A stretch of DNA of 64,000 nucleotides from Aminobacter anthyllidis (GCF_018555685.1 NZ_JAFLWW010000013.1:124001-188000); one strand, 5' to 3'. Shown: positions 16,552-25,323, counted from the first letter of the stretch. The notes: generated by a model from the sequence alone, not told the origin. Made by a program: numbers and translations.

Positions 16552-17064
16552 TCAGAAGCCTTCCGGGAGGACGATTTCGTAAGGGTGCGAGAAATGGAAC
16601 TCTTCGAGATTGGGGCCGGTGCCGCCGCGGTCGACGACGACGAAGTCCTGGTTTTCGCCGATCGGCGTCAGCACGCCGTGCCACAGATTGCGCGGGTAAT
16701 TCACGCCCTGGCCGGGCGCGGTGATGAAGGCATGCGGCTCGCCCGGGCCGTCGCCGATGTCGTGGCAGACGACGACGAGATAGGGCCGCTGGGTGAGCGG
16801 AATGAAGGCCTGGCTGCCGAACGGGTGACGCTCGACCATCGAGAGCTTGAGCGGGAACGGGTAGGGCGTGCCCTTGAAGATGTTGATGATGACGTGGCCG
16901 TCGGGGCCGGCGGCCTCGGCGCGGGCGAGCGCATGATAGCGCTCGCATTTGCCTGCATTGATCGGGTAGTGGCTGTCGCAATTGGTGTCGATCACCTCGC
17001 CGAACTCGGCGAAATTCTCCCGCGTCAGCGGCTTTGCGACGATCCGCTTCATCTCACCCGACAT
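16552..17064 (-). CDS. allA: Ureidoglycolate lyase
   Basis: AllA family, 170 aa, the standard length. It splits ureidoglycolate into glyoxylate and urea at the end of allantoin degradation. Family features include NFAEFGEVI near the N-terminus, MVERHPFGSQAFIPL (His and Gln of the cupin-like core) and NYPRNLWHGVLTPIG. The gene starts 9 bases after allE and ends 3 bases before the deaminase. AGGAT lies upstream of ATG 17064; ATG 17052 is an alternative. Confidence 0.93.
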   Translation of the reverse strand: MSGEMKRIVAKPLTRENFAEFGEVIDTNCDSHYPINAGKCERYHALARAEAAGPDGHVIINIFKGTPYPFPLKLSMVERHPFGSQAFIPLTQRPYLVVVCHDIGDGPGEPHAFITAPGQGVNYPRNLWHGVLTPIGENQDFVVVDRGGTGPNLEEFHFSHPYEIVLPEGF

Positions 17065-17073
17065 GGCTTATCC

Positions 17074-17919
17074 TTAGCGGCGGCGCGTGGCGTTGAAGGC
17101 GCCGAGCTGCATGTGGCGGTTGACGTCCTTGTAGAGGAGGTAGCGGAACTTGCCGGGACCGCCGGCATAGCAGGCCTGCGGGCAGAAGGCGCGCAGCCAC
17201 ATGAAGTCGCCAGCTTCGACCTCGACCCAGTCACTGTTCAGCCGGTAGACCGCCTTGCCTTCGAGCACGTAGAGGCCGTGCTCCATGACGTGGGTTTCCG
17301 GGAACGGGATGATTCCACCCGGCTCGAAGGTCACCACAGTGACATGCATGTCGTGGCGCAAATCGTTGGGATCGACAAAGCGCGTCGTTGCCCACCTGCC
17401 GTCCGTATCGGGCATGGCGTTGGGCTCGATGTCGTTGTCGTTGAGGAACAGCGGATCGGGCGCATCGAGGCCGTCGACATATTCATAGGCCTTGCGGATC
17501 CAGTGGAAGCGCGCGGTCTCGGTGCCGGCGTTGCGTACCGTCCAGCCGCTCGCCGGCGGCAGATAGGCATAGCCGCCCGGCGTCAGCACATGGCTCTTGC
17601 CTGAGATCGTTACGGTCACTTCGCCTTCAACGACGAAAAACACGCCTTCCGCGCCCGCATCCGGTTCCGGCCGTTCGCTGCCGCCGCCGGGCTGCACTTC
17701 CATGATGTATTGCGAGAACGTCTCGGCAAATCCCGACAGGGGACGGGCGATGACCCACAGCCGCGTCTTGTCCCAGTGCGGCAGGAAGCTGGTGACGATG
17801 TCCGAAAACTCGCGCTTCGGGATCACCGCATAGGCTTCGGTGAAGACGGCGCGGTCGGTGATCAGGTCGGTCTGGGGCGGCAAGCCGCCTTTTGGAGCGT
17901 AATAGGAGCGGTTTGCCAT
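17074..17919 (-). CDS. allE: (S)-ureidoglycine aminohydrolase
   Basis: Bicupin of 281 aa that converts (S)-ureidoglycine to (S)-ureidoglycolate and ammonia. The second cupin carries the manganese-binding pattern of the family in FPETHVMEHG (Glu, His, His) with Gln in FCPQACYAGG. The N-terminus YYAPKGGLPPQTDLITDRAVFTEAYAVIP is typical. It is in the order puuE-uraD, allE, allA, with 6 bases to the gene before it and 9 to the gene after. No allantoate amidohydrolase, which would make its substrate, is found in the window. Confidence 0.93.
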   Translation of the reverse strand: MANRSYYAPKGGLPPQTDLITDRAVFTEAYAVIPKREFSDIVTSFLPHWDKTRLWVIARPLSGFAETFSQYIMEVQPGGGSERPEPDAGAEGVFFVVEGEVTVTISGKSHVLTPGGYAYLPPASGWTVRNAGTETARFHWIRKAYEYVDGLDAPDPLFLNDNDIEPNAMPDTDGRWATTRFVDPNDLRHDMHVTVVTFEPGGIIPFPETHVMEHGLYVLEGKAVYRLNSDWVEVEAGDFMWLRAFCPQACYAGGPGKFRYLLYKDVNRHMQLGAFNATRRR

Positions 17920-17925
17920 GGTCTC

Positions 17926-19359
17926 TTAGCTTGGAAGGAGGTCGTGAAGTCGGTACCAGGCGATACGCTCCACCTGCTTGCAGGCGGTTGCGAATTCCTG
18001 GTCGCGGTTGTTGGCGATGCGGGTCTCGAACGCCTTCAATATGCTCGCCTTGTCGTTGTCGCGCACCGCGATGATGAACGGGAAGCCGAATTTGTCGACA
18101 TAGGTGGCGTTGAGTTGGGTGAAGCGGGTACGCTCGGCGTCGGTCAGTGCGTCGAGCCCAGCGGATGCCTGCTCCTTAGTCGACTCTTCCGTCAGTCGCT
18201 TGGCCTGGGCCAGCTTGCCGGCGAGATCTGGGTGGGCGGTCAGCACGCCGAGCCGCTCCGTCTCGCTTGCCGAGCGGAAGGCGCGGCAGAGCGCGTTGTG
18301 CACGCCGCCGGCGCTGTCATGCGCCGGTCCGAGCTCGAATTCGAAAGCGCGCTCGGCGATCCAGGGGGAGTGCTCGAAGATCGAGCCGAAGTGCTGGACG
18401 AATTCGTCGCGCGCCATGCGCGAGGGGCGCAACGCCTGCGGCTGGTAGGGGTGGTGCTGCTGCCAATGCTGGGCGATGTCCTGGCGGCGGGCCAGCCAGA
18501 CCTTGTCGTGGCCCTGCACATATTCGATGAAGCGGCGCAGCGCTTCGGCGCGGCCGGGACGGCCGACGAGGCGGCAGTGCAGGCCGATGCTCATCATGCG
18601 CGGCCGCCCAGCTGCACCCTCGCGGTACAGCGTGTCGAAGCTGTCCTTGAGATAGGCATAGAACTGGTCGCCCGAATTGAACCCTTGCGCGGTGGCAAAA
18701 CGCATGTCGTTGGCGTCGAGCGTGTAGGGGATGACCAGCTGCGGGGCGATCGCATTGCCGTGGCCGTCATGGTCGAGCCAGTAGGGTAGCTCGTCGTCAT
18801 AGGTATCGGAAATCCACTCGAAGCCGCCTTCTTCAGCGGCGAGACGGACCGAATAGACCGAGGTGCGGCCGAGATAGAGGCCCTTGGGGCGTTCGCCGAC
18901 GACTTCGGTGTGCAGGCGAACCGCTTCGATCAGGTCGGCGCGTTCGTCGGCCTCCGCGTGATCACGGTAGTCGATCCAGCGCAAGCCATGCGAGGCAATT
19001 TCCCAGTCGGCCTGCTGCATCGCCGCGACATGGTCGGGGGAACGCGCAAGGGCGGTCGCCACGCCATAGACGGTGACCGGTACTTTGGCTTCGGTGAACA
19101 TGCGGTGGAGCCGCCAGAAGCCGGCGCGGGAGCCGTATTCGTAGATCGATTCCATGTTCCAGTGGCGCTTGCCGGGCCATTGTGCAGCACCGACGACCTC
19201 CGACAGGAACGCTTCCGAAGCGGCGTCGCCATGCAGGATGTTGTTTTCGCCGCCCTCTTCGTAGTTGACCACGAACTGCACGCAAACATTCGCGTTGCCT
19301 GGCCATTGCGGGTGGGGTGGGTTGGCGCCGTAGCCGCGCATGTCTCTTACGTAACGCAT
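17926..19359 (-). CDS. puuE-uraD: Fused allantoinase (PuuE) and OHCU decarboxylase (UraD)
   Basis: Two enzymes of the urate-to-allantoate route in one 477-aa chain. Residues 1-310 or so are a polysaccharide-deacetylase-fold allantoinase (NYEEGGENN, WNMESIYEYGSRAGFWRL, WEIASHG). Residues 320-477 are 2-oxo-4-hydroxy-4-carboxy-5-ureidoimidazoline decarboxylase, with the catalytic-His segment IFEHSPWIAERAFE, LTAHPDLAGKLA and NATYVDKFGFPFIIAVR. The fusion couples production of (S)-allantoin to its ring opening; the intervening step order is UraH, then UraD, then PuuE. First gene of the minus-strand ureide operon, divergent from uraH. Confidence 0.93.
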   Translation of the reverse strand: MRYVRDMRGYGANPPHPQWPGNANVCVQFVVNYEEGGENNILHGDAASEAFLSEVVGAAQWPGKRHWNMESIYEYGSRAGFWRLHRMFTEAKVPVTVYGVATALARSPDHVAAMQQADWEIASHGLRWIDYRDHAEADERADLIEAVRLHTEVVGERPKGLYLGRTSVYSVRLAAEEGGFEWISDTYDDELPYWLDHDGHGNAIAPQLVIPYTLDANDMRFATAQGFNSGDQFYAYLKDSFDTLYREGAAGRPRMMSIGLHCRLVGRPGRAEALRRFIEYVQGHDKVWLARRQDIAQHWQQHHPYQPQALRPSRMARDEFVQHFGSIFEHSPWIAERAFEFELGPAHDSAGGVHNALCRAFRSASETERLGVLTAHPDLAGKLAQAKRLTEESTKEQASAGLDALTDAERTRFTQLNATYVDKFGFPFIIAVRDNDKASILKAFETRIANNRDQEFATACKQVERIAWYRLHDLLPS

Positions 19360-19435
19360 GTTCCCTCAAAACCGGATTCTTGCCGGGCACTTGAGCAGAA
19401 TAGCGAAAGGTGCGTCAGACATTCCCTCGAAAAAA

Positions 19436-19445
19436 TTTGAAAGTC
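19436..19445. promoter_or_regulatory. Shared motif TTTGAAAGTC in the puuE/uraH divergent promoter region
   Basis: The 180-bp gap between puuE-uraD and uraH contains TTTGAAAGTC in an AT-rich patch. The same 10-mer occurs at 28834-28843 between the LysR gene and urate hydroxylase puuD. The recurrence in two purine promoters suggests a common regulator site, but a 10-base match could be chance. Confidence 0.35.
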
Positions 19446-19539
19446 TTTTTGTAGTGCTCTGCTCGACCACACCTTATGCAATAGCCTTAAATGGCGCAAA
19501 ATCTATGACGATGGCGTTCAGCGCCAATAGGGAGAGCGA

Positions 19540-19905
19540 ATGACAAAGGCCGAAGGCGGACGCCTCACCACCCATGTCCTTGATACTGCTACCGGCAAGC
19601 CTGCAGAAGGCCTGGCAATCTCGCTGTTCCGCATTGAAGGCGACGCGCGCACGCTGCTGAAGAGGGTTGTCACCAATTCCGACGGCCGCTGCGACGCGCC
19701 GCTTCTCGCCGGCGACGAGTTCCTGACCGGCGAGTATGAGTTGATCTTCGCTGCCGGCGATTATCTCCGCCGCCTGGGCACGGATCTGCCGAAGCCGGCG
19801 TTCCTCGACATCGTGCCGATCCGCTTCGGCATGGCCGAACGGACGCATTATCACGTACCCCTGTTGATCTCGCCCTTCGGCTATTCCACCTATAGGGGGA
19901 GCTGA
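19540..19905 (+). CDS. uraH: 5-hydroxyisourate hydrolase (transthyretin-like)
   Basis: Transthyretin-related protein of 121 aa that hydrolyses 5-hydroxyisourate to OHCU. The catalytic signature is intact: LTTHVLDT at the N-terminus, the internal Arg region, [19 protein letters not shown] with the diagnostic C-terminal YRGS. GGGAGAG precedes ATG 19540. First gene of the uraH-xdhABC operon; 3 bases separate it from xdhA. Confidence 0.96.
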   Translation: MTKAEGGRLTTHVLDTATGKPAEGLAISLFRIEGDARTLLKRVVTNSDGRCDAPLLAGDEFLTGEYELIFAAGDYLRRLGTDLPKPAFLDIVPIRFGMAERTHYHVPLLISPFGYSTYRGS

Positions 19906-19908
19906 GCC

Positions 19909-21390
19909 ATGGCGACGATCAAGACGCGCAACCATATTCGCTTCATCCTCAATGGCGAGGATGTGACGCTGGGCAATGTCGCGCCCGACGCCACGCTGCT
20001 CGATTATCTCCGGCTCCAGCGCACGCTGCGCGGTACCAAGGAAGGCTGCGCCGAAGGCGATTGCGGCGCCTGCACGGTGCTGGTCGGCCGGCTCTCCGGC
20101 GGCAAGCTAGTCTACGAAAGCGTCAACGCCTGCATCCGTTTCATGGGTTCGCTCGACGGTTGCCATGTCGTGACGGTCGAGCATCTCGGCACCAGCAATG
20201 GCAAGCTGCACCCGGTGCAGCAGGCAATGGTTGATTTCCACGGCTCGCAGTGCGGCTTCTGCACGCCGGGCTTCGTCATGTCGCTCTACGGCCTGTGGAT
20301 GGCATCGCCCGAACCTTCCGATGCTCTGATCGAGAAAGCCCTGCAGGGCAATCTCTGCCGCTGCACCGGCTACGAGGCGATCATGCGTGCCGCGCGCGCC
20401 ATTTCCGACTACGGCAAGGTCGCCAAGGACCCGCTGCTTGTCGAGCGCAAGGCGATCACCGCCCGCCTCGAAGCGTTCAAGGACGGCACCCGCGTCGAGG
20501 TTGGCGAGGGCAAGGACCGCTTCGTCATCCCGGCCAATGTCGATGACCTGGCCGCGGTGCTCGAAGCCGAGCCGACAGCGACCGTCGTCGCCGGTTCGAC
20601 CGACGTCGGCCTCTGGGTCACCAAGCACATGCGCAACATTTCGCCCGCCGTGTTCATCGCCAACATCGACGGTCTGCACTCGCTGAGCGAAGACAAGGGC
20701 GTCATCTCGATCGGCGCCGGCGTCACCTACACCGAAGCGTTTGAGACGCTGTCGAAGCGCATTCCAGCCCTTGGGCCGCTGATCGACCGCATCGGTGGGC
20801 AGCAGGTGCGCAACATGGGCACCATCGGCGGCAACATCGCCAACGGCTCGCCCATCGGCGACACGCCGCCGCCGCTGATCGCGCTCGGCGCAACGCTGAC
20901 CCTGCGCAAGGGCAAGACGCGGCGGACGATTTCGCTGCAGGACTTCTTCATCGCCTATGGCAAGCAGGACCGTGCGCCGGGTGAGTTCGTCGAGGCCGTG
21001 CATGTGCCGGTGCCTGACAAGGGCGAGCATTTCGCTGTCCACAAGATCACCAAGCGCCGCGACGAGGACATCACCGCGACGCTCGGCGCCTTCTGGCTGA
21101 AGCTGGCCAAGGACGGCACCGTCGACCAGGTCCGCATCGCTTATGGCGGCATGGCGGCGACGCCGAAGCGTGCTTCGGCGGTCGAGGCAGCGCTCGTTGG
21201 CCAGCCCTGGACGGAAGCGACGGTCGAGGCGGCAATGGCTAGATATACCGATGACTACACACCGCTGACCGACATGCGCGCCACATCAGAGTACCGCGCG
21301 CTGGCGGCGAAAAACCTGCTGTTGCGTTTCTACATGGAAACGACCGGCACCAAGGCACCGCTGCAGGTGTCGAGATACGAGGCCGCGTGA
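19909..21390 (+). CDS. xdhA: Xanthine dehydrogenase small subunit (FeS/FAD)
   Basis: Subunit of 493 aa. The plant-type [2Fe-2S] cluster ligands are C47, C52, C55 (GCAEGDCGAC) and C75. The second [2Fe-2S] domain has SQCGFC and NLCRCTGYE. A FAD-binding domain follows from about residue 205 (VVAGSTDVGLWV, IGGQQVRNMGTIGGNIANGSP). Electrons from the molybdenum subunit pass through these clusters to FAD and NAD+. One base separates it from xdhB. Confidence 0.96.
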   Translation: MATIKTRNHIRFILNGEDVTLGNVAPDATLLDYLRLQRTLRGTKEGCAEGDCGACTVLVGRLSGGKLVYESVNACIRFMGSLDGCHVVTVEHLGTSNGKLHPVQQAMVDFHGSQCGFCTPGFVMSLYGLWMASPEPSDALIEKALQGNLCRCTGYEAIMRAARAISDYGKVAKDPLLVERKAITARLEAFKDGTRVEVGEGKDRFVIPANVDDLAAVLEAEPTATVVAGSTDVGLWVTKHMRNISPAVFIANIDGLHSLSEDKGVISIGAGVTYTEAFETLSKRIPALGPLIDRIGGQQVRNMGTIGGNIANGSPIGDTPPPLIALGATLTLRKGKTRRTISLQDFFIAYGKQDRAPGEFVEAVHVPVPDKGEHFAVHKITKRRDEDITATLGAFWLKLAKDGTVDQVRIAYGGMAATPKRASAVEAALVGQPWTEATVEAAMARYTDDYTPLTDMRATSEYRALAAKNLLLRFYMETTGTKAPLQVSRYEAA

Positions 21391-21391
21391 G

Positions 21392-23752
21392 ATGACCCAG
21401 CACACTCCGAACCTCAAGGCCCAAAAGATTTCGGGCGGCGTCCACACCGACCAGCGCCACGATTCCGCGCACAAGCATGTCGCCGGCGAGGCCGTCTATA
21501 TCGACGACATGCCCGAGCCTGCCGGCACGCTGCATGTCGGGCTCGGCCTGTCGAATGTCGCGCATGGCACGCTGAAGTCAGTCGACCTGTCGGCGGTCCG
21601 CGCAGCACCCGGCGTCGTCGACGTTTTGACCCATGCCGATGTTCCCGGCGATAACGACATCTCGCCGAGCGGCATGCATGACGACCCTGTCCTCGCCCAA
21701 GGCAAGGTGCAGTTCCACGGCCAGCCGATCTTCGCGGTCGTTGCCGAAACGCGCGAGCAGGCGCGCCGGGCCGCGCGCCTGGCAAAGGTCGAGTATGACG
21801 AGCTGCCGGCGGTCATCAGCATCTGGGATCTCGACACCGAAAAAGACAAGCAGGTGACGACCCCGCTGACGCTCAATCGCGGCGATGCGGCGGCGGCGAT
21901 TGCCGCGGCCCCGCGCCGGATCAAGGGGCGGATGAAGCTCGGCGGCCAGGACCATTTCTACCTCGAAGGCCAGGTGTCGCTGGCCGTGCCCGGCGAAGAC
22001 GACGAGGTAACAGTCTATTGCTCGACGCAAGGGCCAAGCGAGACCCAGCATCTCGTCTCCCATGTTCTCGGCGTGCCGAGCCACGCGGTGACGGTCGAGG
22101 TGCGCCGCATGGGCGGCGGCTTCGGTGGCAAGGAAACCCAGGCCAACCAGTGCGCGGCGCTTGCCGCCATCGCCGCCAAGAAGCACAAGCGCGCCGTCAA
22201 GGTCAGGCTCGACCGCGACGAGGACATGACCGCCACCGGCAAGCGCCATGACTTCGCCATCGACTACGAGGTCGGCTTCGACGACGAGGGCAACATCCTC
22301 GGCGTCGACTACATGTTCGCGCTCAATGCCGGCTTTTCGGCCGACCTGTCGGGACCGGTCGGCGACCGGGCGCTGTTTCACTGCGACAACGCCTATTTCT
22401 ATCCCAACGTGCATGCCAAGTCGGCACCGCTCTACACCAACACCGTCTCCAACACGGCGTTCCGTGGCTTTGGCGGGCCGCAAGGCATGGTCGGTGCCGA
22501 GCGCGTCATCGACGAGGTCGCCTTCGCCGTCGGCAAGGACTCGCTCGAAATCCGCAAGCTGAATTTCTACGACCAGATCGGCACGCCGGGCGAGCGTAAC
22601 CTCACGCCCTATCACCAGAAGGTCGAGGACTGCATCATCCAGCGCATCGTCGCCGAACTCGAGGAAAGCGCCCAATATGCGCGGCGCCGGCGCGAGATCG
22701 CGGCCTTCAATGCCAATAGCCGTTTCATCAAGCGCGGTCTGGCGCTGACGCCGGTCAAGTTCGGCATCTCGTTCACCAAGACCGAGTCCAACCAGGCCGG
22801 CGCGCTGGTGCATGTCTATGCCGATGGCTCGGTGCACATGAACCATGGCGGCACCGAGATGGGCCAGGGCCTGCACCTCAAGGTGGCGCAGGTGGTGGCG
22901 GAAGAGTTCCAGATCGACCTGGAAAGGGTGAAGATCACCGCGACGACCACGGCCAAGGTGCCCAACACCGCGCCGACGGCGGCGTCGTCGGGTGCCGACC
23001 TCAACGGCATGGCAGCGCAGGATGCGGCGCGGCAGATCCGCAAGCGGCTGACCGATTTCGCCGCCGACAAATACCAGGTGCCGGTCGACCAGGTGGTGTT
23101 CCTGCCCAACCGCGTGCGCGTCGGCAACCAGGAGATTTCCTTCAACGACCTGGTCAAGCAGGCCTATCTCAACCGCATCCAGCTGTCGGCCGCCGGCCAC
23201 TACAAGACGCCGAAGATCCATTGGGATCGCGCCAAGGGCAGGGGCCATGCCTTCTATTACTACGCCTATGGCGCGGCCTGCGCGGAGGTCTCGGTCGATG
23301 TTTTGACCGGCGAATATGTCGTCGAGCGCGCCGACATCCTGCACGACACCGGCCGCTCGCTGAACCGGGCTATCGACATCGGCCAGGTCGAGGGCGGCTT
23401 CATCCAAGGCATGGGCTGGCTGACCACCGAAGAGCTGTGGTGGGACGGCAAGGGCCGACTGCGCACGCATGCGCCGTCGACCTACAAGATCCCGCTGGCG
23501 TCCGACCGGCCCAAGATCTTCAACGTCGCGCTGACCGACTGGTCCGAGGCCTACGAGCCGACGATCCACCGCTCGAAGGCCGTCGGCGAGCCGCCGCTGC
23601 CGCATGGCATGGCGGTGCTGCATGCGCTGTCGGATGCGGTGGCAAGTGTTGCCGAGCACAAGATCTGCCCGCGTCTCGACGCCCCGGCCACGCCGGAGCG
23701 GGTGCTGATGGCGATCGAACGCCTCAGGGCCGAGGCGGCCCAGGCACAGTGA
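21392..23752 (+). CDS. xdhB: Xanthine dehydrogenase molybdenum-binding subunit
   Basis: Molybdopterin subunit of 786 aa that oxidises hypoxanthine and xanthine to urate. Cofactor contacts include MGGGFGGKETQ (about residue 245), AFRGFGGPQGM (about residue 352) and GGTEMGQGLHLK (about residue 485). The catalytic Glu is in KAVGEPPLPHG near residue 735. It is full length and in frame throughout. Its TGA overlaps the GTG start of xdhC by 4 bases. Confidence 0.96.
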   Translation: MTQHTPNLKAQKISGGVHTDQRHDSAHKHVAGEAVYIDDMPEPAGTLHVGLGLSNVAHGTLKSVDLSAVRAAPGVVDVLTHADVPGDNDISPSGMHDDPVLAQGKVQFHGQPIFAVVAETREQARRAARLAKVEYDELPAVISIWDLDTEKDKQVTTPLTLNRGDAAAAIAAAPRRIKGRMKLGGQDHFYLEGQVSLAVPGEDDEVTVYCSTQGPSETQHLVSHVLGVPSHAVTVEVRRMGGGFGGKETQANQCAALAAIAAKKHKRAVKVRLDRDEDMTATGKRHDFAIDYEVGFDDEGNILGVDYMFALNAGFSADLSGPVGDRALFHCDNAYFYPNVHAKSAPLYTNTVSNTAFRGFGGPQGMVGAERVIDEVAFAVGKDSLEIRKLNFYDQIGTPGERNLTPYHQKVEDCIIQRIVAELEESAQYARRRREIAAFNANSRFIKRGLALTPVKFGISFTKTESNQAGALVHVYADGSVHMNHGGTEMGQGLHLKVAQVVAEEFQIDLERVKITATTTAKVPNTAPTAASSGADLNGMAAQDAARQIRKRLTDFAADKYQVPVDQVVFLPNRVRVGNQEISFNDLVKQAYLNRIQLSAAGHYKTPKIHWDRAKGRGHAFYYYAYGAACAEVSVDVLTGEYVVERADILHDTGRSLNRAIDIGQVEGGFIQGMGWLTTEELWWDGKGRLRTHAPSTYKIPLASDRPKIFNVALTDWSEAYEPTIHRSKAVGEPPLPHGMAVLHALSDAVASVAEHKICPRLDAPATPERVLMAIERLRAEAAQAQ

Positions 23753-24699
23753 GCACGACGGCCAAAAGCCTCAGGGCCTTCCTCGCTGCAGCACCTTCGG
23801 TGGCGCTGGTCGAGGTGGCCGAGGCCAAGGGCTCGACGCCGCGCGAAAAGGGCGCGTGGATGCTGGTGTCGCCGCAGCGCATCTTCGGCACCATCGGCGG
23901 CGGTCAGCTTGAGTTCATGGCGATCGACACGGCGCGAGCGATGCTGAAGGAGACAATCTCCCCCGTTGAGGGGGAGATGCCCGCGAAGCGGGCAGAGGGG
24001 GTAACCTCAGGAAGAAGCGCCCAAGGGGCGTTGAGTCCGGCCGATGGGACCCCACCCGGCGGCTTCGCCGCCACGGTCCCCTCAAGGGGGAGGGAAAGTC
24101 TCACCCTCGACATTCCCCTTGGGCCGGAGATCGGCCAGTGCTGTGGCGGACGGGTCGAGGTCGCCGTCAGCAAAGTCGATCAGGCGTTGCGCACCGATCT
24201 GCTGGCCAGTGCCGAGGCGTCGGACGCCGCCCTGCCGCATGTCCATGTCTTTGGCGGCGGCCATGTCGGCCATGCGCTGGCATCGGCCTTCGCGCTTTTG
24301 CCGCTCAATGTCGTCGTCGTCGAGACCCGCACTGACGCGCTCGAAGGCATGCCCGACAACGTCGTCACGCGGCTGACGCCGATGCCGGAGGAGATGGTGC
24401 GCGAGGCGCCGGCGGGTACGGCCTTCGTGGTGCTGACGCATGACCACGCGCTCGATTTCCTGATCGTCGCCGAGGCGCTCAAGCGCGAGGACGCGGCCTA
24501 TGTCGGCATGATCGGCTCAAAGACCAAGAAGGCGACGTTCAGAAGCTGGTTCCTCAAGTCGGCTGGCGGCAGCGAGGAACAGTTCGCGCGGCTCGTCTGC
24601 CCGATCGGCGGCGACGCGGTCAAGGACAAGCGCCCCGCCGTCATCGCCGCGCTCGCCGCGGCCGAGATCATGACCGCGCTGGCTCCCCGGGGGAAGTAA
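23749..24699 (+). CDS. xdhC: Xanthine dehydrogenase accessory protein XdhC with repeat-encoded insert
   Basis: XdhC binds and sulfurates molybdopterin cofactor for insertion into XdhB. The GTG start overlaps the xdhB stop (GTGA), the only in-frame start near that junction. Features are EVAEAKGSTPREKGAWMLV, GTIGGGQLE, the IGQCCGGRVEV Cys pair and the Rossmann segment HVFGGGHVGHALA. The chain is 316 aa, about 47 longer than usual. The excess (about residues 70-116) is encoded by a palindromic repeat inserted in frame between the N-terminal domain and the IGQCCGG motif. Whether the insert is tolerated or spliced out in the protein is unknown. Confidence 0.93.
   Translation: MSTTAKSLRAFLAAAPSVALVEVAEAKGSTPREKGAWMLVSPQRIFGTIGGGQLEFMAIDTARAMLKETISPVEGEMPAKRAEGVTSGRSAQGALSPADGTPPGGFAATVPSRGRESLTLDIPLGPEIGQCCGGRVEVAVSKVDQALRTDLLASAEASDAALPHVHVFGGGHVGHALASAFALLPLNVVVVETRTDALEGMPDNVVTRLTPMPEEMVREAPAGTAFVVLTHDHALDFLIVAEALKREDAAYVGMIGSKTKKATFRSWFLKSAGGSEEQFARLVCPIGGDAVKDKRPAVIAALAAAEIMTALAPRGK
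23956..24095. repeat. Coding palindromic element, copy D (in-frame insert in xdhC)
   Basis: A 140-bp element with outer arms CTCCCCCGTTGAGGGGGAG (left) and CCCCTCAAGGGGGAGGG (right). Small hairpins lie at 23979-23993 (stem GCCCGC, loop GAA) and 24058-24072 (stem GGCGGC, loop TTC). The centre CCTCAGGAAGAA is shared with copy C. The xdhC frame passes through without a stop, encoding a Pro/Gly/Ala/Arg-rich stretch unlike the rest of the protein. Confidence 0.85.
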
Positions 24700-24727
24700 C
24701 CGGCGCGGCCTGATTCCTGCCGCGCGG

Positions 24728-25216
24728 CTATTCGCTTTCCTGGATGTGGGCTTCGAGGAACCACAGCGACTTGTCGAGCGCGCGGGAATAGGCGGTGAAA
24801 ATGTCTGCCGTATCGGCGTCTCCTGCCTCTCCGGTCTCGTCGATGGCGGCACGCACGCTTTTCGCGGCGTCGGCATAGCGGTCGATCAGTGCCGCAATAT
24901 GGTCCTTGGTCTTGGCGATGTCGGTTGGATAGGGCTTCAGCTTGCTGGCCTCGACGACGACCTGCGAGGTGCCGAGGGCAGCCCCGCCCAACTGGGCGAC
25001 GCGTTCGGCGATGGTGTCGACATGTTCGTCCAGGTCCTTGCGGAAGCCGTCCAGCATTTCGTGGATGGCGATGAAATGCGGCCCCTTGACGTTCCAATGC
25101 GCCTGCTTGGTGATCAGCGCCAGGTCGATCGCATCGGCGAGCCGCGCGTTGAGCAGTTCGATCGAAACCTTCTTGGCGTTGGACTTGAGATCGTTGCGCG
25201 TCGGATGCGAAATCAT
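24728..25216 (-). CDS. dps: Dps family DNA-protection ferritin
   Basis: Dps miniferritin of 162 aa. Ferroxidase-centre residues are visible in [12 protein letters not shown] and, downstream, [19 protein letters not shown]. It oxidises and stores iron as a dodecamer, protecting DNA from peroxide. The start is ATG 25216, with AAGGAG 7 bases upstream; the open frame continues 83 codons further but with no family sequence. It stands alone, convergent with xdhC. Xanthine dehydrogenase can produce reactive oxygen, but a functional link is only a thought. Confidence 0.94.
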   Translation of the reverse strand: MISHPTRNDLKSNAKKVSIELLNARLADAIDLALITKQAHWNVKGPHFIAIHEMLDGFRKDLDEHVDTIAERVAQLGGAALGTSQVVVEASKLKPYPTDIAKTKDHIAALIDRYADAAKSVRAAIDETGEAGDADTADIFTAYSRALDKSLWFLEAHIQESE

Positions 25217-25323
25217 TGCCTGCTCCTTGATAGAATGGTCGCGCCGCCCGGCGGTTTCCAGGTGACGCACGCAGCCTACAACAGCCTCATGACAGTTCGG
25301 TTCCGGGCTGGCCCAGCGGAATT

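Noticed and set aside
15898-17604. 568-codon + strand open frame spanning three minus-strand ureide genes
   Set aside because: It covers several well-supported genes antisense and has low-complexity composition typical of high-GC shadow frames.
21578-23659. 693-codon open frame on the minus strand opposite xdhB
   Set aside because: A GC-rich shadow of a strongly conserved gene; its translation is His/Arg/Asp-rich with no family features.
3362-24095. Repeat copies considered as insertion sequences or CRISPR repeats
   Set aside because: They encode no transposase, are not tandem with regular spacers, and are internally palindromic, fitting short palindromic intergenic/coding elements instead.
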